A DNA stretch of 10,184 nt. Source: an uncultured Bacteroidota bacterium (lineage in GTDB: Bacteria; Bacteroidota; Bacteroidia; Flavobacteriales; Flavobacteriaceae). The notes beneath the pieces are model-generated. The model worked only from the letters and a program-made list of their open reading frames with translations. It ran no database searches and was not told the DNA's origin. Shown piece after piece: positions 6,257 through 10,184 of the stretch (positions are counted from its first letter, which is position 1; each line of letters starts with the position of its first letter). Position numbers and translations under genes: made by a program. The stretch covers positions 1 through 10,184 of the forward strand of contig CAILTC010000349.1 of NCBI GenBank assembly GCA_903837025.1. Direction: 5' to 3'.

Positions 6257-8270
6257 AAAAAAATCACTTATCGTTTTATTTGTTCTTTTTTTATTTTCGA
6301 AAGCGAATGCGCAAGAATTCAAATTAGGAAAAGTTTCCGTCGCAGAACTACAGGAAAAAGAACATCCAAAAGATCCCTCGGCTGTTGCTGCAATATTGTT
6401 TAAGAAAGGAGAAACAAGATTTGAGTACACTGAAAATGATGGTTTTACAATGTTAACAGAAGTGAAAACCAGAATTAAAATTTATAAAAAAGAGGGATAT
6501 GATTGTGCGAATCAGGAGGTTCGATATTATTTGTCGGGTAAATATACTGAGAATGTTTATATTACAGATGCAGTAACGTATAACCTTGTTGATGGAAAAA
6601 TTGAAAAAACGAAACTGAAAAGCGACGGACAATTCGACGAAAAAATTAATAAGTATTGGGGACAGAAAAAAATAACGATGCCTAACGTTAAAGAAGGATC
6701 CGTTATAGAATTTGAGTACACCATAAAATCTCCAATGATTGGGTCGTTAAGAGATTGGAATTTTCAAACCAGTATTCCGGTGAATTATTCTGAATACAAA
6801 ACTTTTGTTCCAGAGTATTATATTTATAAACCGAATCAAAAGGGATTTGTTTTTCCTAAAGTAACTGTCGAAAAAATAAGAAAAACTACAACCTATACCT
6901 CTAGAGGACCTAATGCTGTGGGGGTAATTACAACTGATCACCATTATGCCAGCGAAGAAAAATTAGAATATGAAGAAACTCAAACTACATATTTAGCTGA
7001 GAATTTGCCAGCAATGAAAGAGGAAGGGTATATCAACAATATTGATAATTATACATCAAGTATTTCGAATGAACTTTCAATGACAAAATATCGGAACGAA
7101 CCTTTGAAACCGTATTCAAGAGATTGGGAATCGGTTACGAAAACTATTTATAATTTTGAAGATTTTGGACCTGAGTTGAATAAAACAGGATATTTCGAAG
7201 AGGATTTGAAATCCGTGATTGCTGGACTTACATCACAAGAAGAAAAAATTACTGCATTATTAAATTACGTAAAAACTGCCGTAAAATGGAATGGTAATTA
7301 TGGGTATTTCTGCAGAGATGGTGTAAAAAAAGCATATAAAGACAAAAGTGGGAATATTGCCGAAATCAATTTGATGCTTACTGCCATGTTGCGTTATGCG
7401 GGATTAAATGCAAATCCAGTTTTAGTAAGTACACGATCAAATGGTATTGCAGCTTTTCCAAATGTAACTGCTTTTAACTATGTTATTGCAGCTGTTGAAA
7501 ACGAAAATAACTTAATATTACTAGACGCATCCGATAAATTTACTTCGCCAAATGTTTTGCCTTTTAGAACATTAAATTGGATGGGAAGATTGATTCGAAA
7601 AGATGGAACTTCAAGCGAAATTGATTTAATGCCAAAAAGTGCTTCAAATAATACCGTTATGATGAATTATTCTATTAGTGAAAATGGAGTTGTTTCAGGA
7701 AAATTAAGAAGACAAAGAACGGATTATCTCGCAATGAATTTTAGAAACGAATATGAAAATGTGAAGGAAGAAAGTTATCTGGAAAAATTAGAAAATGAAA
7801 ACAAAAAAATAGAAATTTCGGAGTATTCTAGAATAAAAGATAAGGATATTAAATTACCCGTTGTGGAAACATTTTCTTTTTCGGGAACTAATCTTTCTGA
7901 GAATATTGCAGGTAAAATTTATCTGAATCCAATGTTGTTTTTTACAAAAGAGCAAAATCCTTTCAAGCAAGAAACTAGGGAATATCCCGTAGATTATGGA
8001 TTTCCATTTTCGGATAAATATGTTATTAATATCAAAATACCGGATGGTTATAAGATTGAAACACTTCCTGCTTCTGCTGCTATCACAATGGAAGAGAATT
8101 TAGGAAGTTTCAAGTATACGGTAAATAACTCCGAAAACACCATTCTGATAACGATCACACAGCAAATAAACGCCTCAATTATTTCTGCTGAATATTATTC
8201 AATGCTAAAAGAATTTTACCAAGGAATAGTTAAGAAAGAAACTGAAAAAATCGTTTTAATCAAAATTTAA
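6249..8270 (+). CDS. Exported DUF3857 protein with a degenerate transglutaminase-like domain (B2)
   Basis: The frame is open from an earlier ATG at 6186, but that would overlap B1 and add 21 charged residues before the signal peptide. ATG 6249 matches the starts of B1 and B3 and gives 673 residues beginning MLLKKSLIVLFVLFLFSKAN, with cleavage after ANA. The domain order is as in B1: DUF3857 about 60-210 (ITMPNVKEGSVIEFEYTIK at 142-160), a variable Thr/Gly-rich linker at about 210-244, and a transglutaminase-like domain at about 298-428 with Ile370 (SGNIAEINLML) and Tyr411 (FNYVIAAVE) in place of Cys and His, but Asp426 kept. Cys355 is the shared upstream cysteine. The first ~60 codons are nearly identical to B1 at DNA level, whereas the C-terminal third is more divergent than B1 is from B3. 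It probably sits in one transcript with genes A and B1. Function unknown. Confidence 0.86.
   Translation: MLLKKSLIVLFVLFLFSKANAQEFKLGKVSVAELQEKEHPKDPSAVAAILFKKGETRFEYTENDGFTMLTEVKTRIKIYKKEGYDCANQEVRYYLSGKYTENVYITDAVTYNLVDGKIEKTKLKSDGQFDEKINKYWGQKKITMPNVKEGSVIEFEYTIKSPMIGSLRDWNFQTSIPVNYSEYKTFVPEYYIYKPNQKGFVFPKVTVEKIRKTTTYTSRGPNAVGVITTDHHYASEEKLEYEETQTTYLAENLPAMKEEGYINNIDNYTSSISNELSMTKYRNEPLKPYSRDWESVTKTIYNFEDFGPELNKTGYFEEDLKSVIAGLTSQEEKITALLNYVKTAVKWNGNYGYFCRDGVKKAYKDKSGNIAEINLMLTAMLRYAGLNANPVLVSTRSNGIAAFPNVTAFNYVIAAVENENNLILLDASDKFTSPNVLPFRTLNWMGRLIRKDGTSSEIDLMPKSASNNTVMMNYSISENGVVSGKLRRQRTDYLAMNFRNEYENVKEESYLEKLENENKKIEISEYSRIKDKDIKLPVVETFSFSGTNLSENIAGKIYLNPMLFFTKEQNPFKQETREYPVDYGFPFSDKYVINIKIPDGYKIETLPASAAITMEENLGSFKYTVNNSENTILITITQQINASIISAEYYSMLKEFYQGIVKKETEKIVLIKI
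6294..6424 (+). repeat. Near-identical 131-bp block shared by B1 and B2 (copy in B2)
   Basis: Counterpart of 4244-4374 with three differences; the first 74 bases (6294-6367) are identical. Synonymous positions are also identical, so protein-level constraint alone does not explain it. Confidence 0.85.
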
Positions 8271-8275
8271 TTATC

Positions 8276-8362
8276 ATGCTTTTCAAAAAATCATTACTTG
8301 TTTTATGCGTCTTTTTCTCGTTTTTGAAAGCGAATGCGCAAGAATTCAAATTAGGAAAAGTT
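8276..8362 (+). repeat. 87-bp near-identical block shared by B1 and B3 5' ends
   Basis: Compared with 4199-4285, only two bases differ (opposite 4242 and 4248); the first 43 bases are identical. It covers the signal peptide and EFKLGKV. Immediately after it the two genes diverge, whereas B1 and B2 stay alike. The shared patches therefore differ between pairs. Confidence 0.85.
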
Positions 8363-8584
8363 ACTATTGCAGAATTGCAGGAAAAAGAATGTCCGAAAGA
8401 TCCATCGGCTCCTGCGGCTATGTTATTTAAAACAGCTACGGTTTATTTTGAAAATTTAACGACTGTAACTCGAGTTAGAACTAAAATTAAAATATATAAA
8501 AAGGAAGGTTATAAATGGGCAAACGAAGAAATATTACATTATTCAAGTGGAGAAAGTGTTTTTTTCGGATGTAATTACCTATAA
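8276..8584 (+). CDS. 5' fragment of B3: signal peptide and start of DUF3857 region
   Basis: As read, this frame yields 102 residues. Residues 1-94 align with B1 and B2, while the last eight (VFFGCNYL) are out-of-frame sequence before TAA 8582-8584. It would be exported by its signal peptide but lacks most of the DUF3857 domain and all of the transglutaminase-like domain, so a stable function on its own is doubtful. Confidence 0.5.
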   Translation: MLFKKSLLVLCVFFSFLKANAQEFKLGKVTIAELQEKECPKDPSAPAAMLFKTATVYFENLTTVTRVRTKIKIYKKEGYKWANEEILHYSSGESVFFGCNYL

Positions 8585-10184
8585 TTTAGTTAACGGAAAG
8601 ATTGAAAAAACAAAATTGAAAAGTGAAGGTGAATTTGATCAAAAAATAAACAAATATTTTAACCTGAAAAAAATCGCAATGCCCAATGTTAGGGAAGGAT
8701 CTATTATCGAATACGAATATACAGTTAGATCGGGAAATTTTGGTTCGTTACGCGATTGGTATTTTCAGTATAGTATTCCTGTAAATTATTCGGAATACAA
8801 TGTTAGGTTACCCTATTTCCTAACCTTTAACAAACAAACAAAAGGTTTTATTTATCCTAAGCTTTCATCGGAACCAACCTATAATCGAGAAACATCCGAA
8901 GTTTATAAGTTAGAAAATATTCCAGCCATGAAAGAGGAATCGTTTGTTAATAATAGTAATAATTATAGAGCGAGTATTTCTTATGAATTGGCATTGGTAA
9001 ATATTCCGGGAAGTATTTATAAGTCTTTTTCGACCAATTGGGAATCAGTAACAAAAACAATTTATGAGTCGGAAGATTTTGGAACAGAATTGAATAAAAC
9101 GGGTTATTTTGAGGATGCTATTACCCAATTAATCAGCGGAATGAATTCGCAGGAAGAGAAAATTGCTGCTATTTTTAACTTTGTAAAAACCAATGTAAAG
9201 TGGAATAATTTCAACAATTATTACTGTAATGATGGCGTTAGAAAAGCGTATAAAGATAAAACCGGAAATGTGGCCGAAATCAATTTGATGCTTACTGCCA
9301 TGTTGCGATTTGCTGGACTAAATGCTAATCCTGTATTGGTGAGTACTCGTGTTAACGGAATTGCTTTATTTCCGAGTAGAACTGCTTTTAATTATGTAAT
9401 TGCCGCAGTAGAAACCCCTGAAGGAAACATATTACTAGATGCAACAGAAAAATATTCATTGCCAAATGTTTTACCATTACGTGATTTAAACTGGAAAGGA
9501 AGACTTATACGCAAAGATGGAACTTCGACCGAAGTAGATTTAACGCCAAGAACAATTTCAAGAGAATTATCAAACATGAATATTGTTATTAAAAGTGACG
9601 GATCGGCTACTGGAAAAATAAGAAGACAATTTGCGGATCACGAAGCACTAGAATTTCGATTAAAAAATATAATGACAACTACAGCTATTTATCTGGAGGA
9701 ACTAGAAAACAAAAGTAACAACGTAGAAATAAGTGATTATGTTAGAGAAAATGAGTTGGATCTTGCAAAACCAATCGTTGAAAGCTTTTCGTTTAAAGAC
9801 ACAAAAGACATTGAAGTTATTAGTGATAAAATCTACATTTCGCCCATGTTATTTTTGCTAACCAAAGAAAATCCTTTTAAACAAGAAGTCAGGGAATATC
9901 CTATTGATTTTGGTTATCCATTTCAAAATAAATATAATATTAATATCGAAATACCCGAAGGTTATGCTGTAGAATCAATACCTGCAGCTATGAATATTGC
10001 TACGGGAGAGCACTTGGGGAGTTTTAAATATTTAATCGAAAACACCGGCAATAGGATTCAAATAATAATTACCAAAGACGTAAATACAGCTGTGGTTTCG
10101 CCTATTTATTATGATGTTTTGAAAACTTATTACCAACAAATGATAGATAAGCAAAACGAGAGAATTGTTTTGAAGAAAATATAA
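8547..10184 (+). CDS. 3' fragment of B3: DUF3857 and degenerate transglutaminase-like region
   Basis: The open frame from a GTG at 8547 gives 545 residues and overlaps the 5' fragment by 38 bases. It is unlikely to be an independent gene: it has no signal peptide, and its start lies in the middle of a conserved domain. Numbered from GTG, Val242 (TGNVAEINLML), Tyr283 (FNYVIAAVE) and Asp298 (ILLDAT) are the triad positions, and Cys227 is the shared upstream cysteine. No further stop or frameshift occurs through to 10184, which argues for a recent or artefactual lesion. Confidence 0.55.
   Translation: MEKVFFSDVITYNLVNGKIEKTKLKSEGEFDQKINKYFNLKKIAMPNVREGSIIEYEYTVRSGNFGSLRDWYFQYSIPVNYSEYNVRLPYFLTFNKQTKGFIYPKLSSEPTYNRETSEVYKLENIPAMKEESFVNNSNNYRASISYELALVNIPGSIYKSFSTNWESVTKTIYESEDFGTELNKTGYFEDAITQLISGMNSQEEKIAAIFNFVKTNVKWNNFNNYYCNDGVRKAYKDKTGNVAEINLMLTAMLRFAGLNANPVLVSTRVNGIALFPSRTAFNYVIAAVETPEGNILLDATEKYSLPNVLPLRDLNWKGRLIRKDGTSTEVDLTPRTISRELSNMNIVIKSDGSATGKIRRQFADHEALEFRLKNIMTTTAIYLEELENKSNNVEISDYVRENELDLAKPIVESFSFKDTKDIEVISDKIYISPMLFLLTKENPFKQEVREYPIDFGYPFQNKYNINIEIPEGYAVESIPAAMNIATGEHLGSFKYLIENTGNRIQIIITKDVNTAVVSPIYYDVLKTYYQQMIDKQNERIVLKKI
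8559..8565 (+). other. Seven-T homopolymer at the B3 frameshift
   Basis: Seven consecutive T's mark the point where homology passes from one frame to the next. Six T's would join the frames one residue short of the B1 alignment, and nine T's would restore the exact length. Tract length change during replication, transcription slippage or base-calling error would all act here. Confidence 0.75.

Larger units (their letters stand above)
4199..10184 (+). repeat. Three-gene tandem paralogue array (B1-B2-B3)
   Basis: Three full-length paralogous units of about 2.0, 2.0 and 1.9 kb lie head to tail with spacers of 22 and 5 bases. The proteins share the same signal peptide type, domain order and long identical blocks such as EINLML, RLIRKDGTS, NPFKQE and GSFKY. 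The spacing of identical 5' sequences is 2050 bases between B1 and B2. The array runs to the window end, so more copies may follow. Confidence 0.85.
8276..10184 (+). pseudogene. Third B paralogue (B3), interrupted by a frameshift at a T run
   Basis: The gene begins like B1 and B2 (MLFKKSLLVLCVFFSFLKAN, cleavage after ANA) and ends with the same KIVLKKI-type tail (RIVLKKI) at the TAA that is also the last base of the window. Between codons for GES and SDVITYNLV the frame changes by +1 (equivalently -2) at seven T's, 8559-8565. The matching B1 segment is 15 bases from GTT to GAT, against 13 here. Restoring two bases would give 636 residues. The rest is intact: KIAMPNVREGSIIEYEYTVR, a transglutaminase-like domain with Val and Tyr at the Cys and His places, and Asp in ILLDAT. 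The linker is about 31 residues shorter than in B1. Start is 5 bases after the B2 stop. It may be a recent pseudogene, a phase-variable or recoded gene, or a sequencing error. Confidence 0.75.

Noticed and set aside
8547..8565. Programmed frameshift at the B3 T run as an established feature
   Set aside because: The needed shift is +1 or -2, there is no typical -1 slippery heptamer arrangement in the right frame, and B1 and B2 lack the run. It remains only one of several explanations.
4199..10184. Mobile element or insertion sequence as the cause of the tandem repeats
   Set aside because: There is no transposase, no terminal inverted repeat and no target duplication. The repeats are the coding genes themselves plus their junction.

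Overview
The window looks like a chromosomal segment from a Bacteroidota member, most likely Flavobacteriia (Flavobacterium or a close relative). The reasons are the AT-rich sequence, the absence of Shine-Dalgarno sequences before any start codon, a Bacteroidetes-type -7 element (TATCTTTG) before rsgA, typical signal peptides ending in Ala/Ser followed by Gln, and the family content. Genus is an inference from style, not a database result. Every gene I can support is on the + strand.

Layout. (1) Bases 1-627 hold the 3' part of a secreted, CsgG/LpoB-like (GNA1162-like) protein whose start lies outside the window. (2) Bases 628-787 hold a strong hairpin terminator (661-694), a promoter partly overlapping it (691-725) and a 7-bp-periodic short repeat (742-783) just before the next start codon. 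(3) rsgA (788-1765, ribosome-assembly GTPase) and dtd (1785-2237, D-aminoacyl-tRNA deacylase) are 19 bases apart and probably co-transcribed; both serve translation. (4) From 2286 to the last base there is an array of four exported DUF3857/transglutaminase-like proteins. Gene A (2286-4196) keeps a plausible catalytic Cys-His-Glu. Genes B1 (4199-6226), B2 (6249-8270) and B3 (8276-10184) are close tandem paralogues of each other, separated from their upstream neighbours by 2, 22 and 5 bases, so the whole array should be one transcript, perhaps continuing from rsgA-dtd because I see no terminator in between.

The most interesting region is this array. In B1, B2 and B3 the expected catalytic Cys is Val/Ile/Val and the expected His is Tyr in all three, while the Asp is kept. 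They therefore look like three pseudo-transglutaminases next to one apparently active relative. Their 5' ends show patchwork identity at DNA level, which suggests recent duplication and gene conversion. The spacer before B2 carries a copy of the last codons of gene A, a scar of the duplication. B3 is broken by a frameshift at a seven-T run (8559-8565), with everything downstream still well conserved. This could be a real lesion, a switchable tract or a sequencing error.

The biological role of the DUF3857 proteins is not known to me. Export to the periplasm or cell surface and an active/inactive partnership are inferences. I found no RNA genes, CRISPR arrays, insertion sequences or prophage genes.
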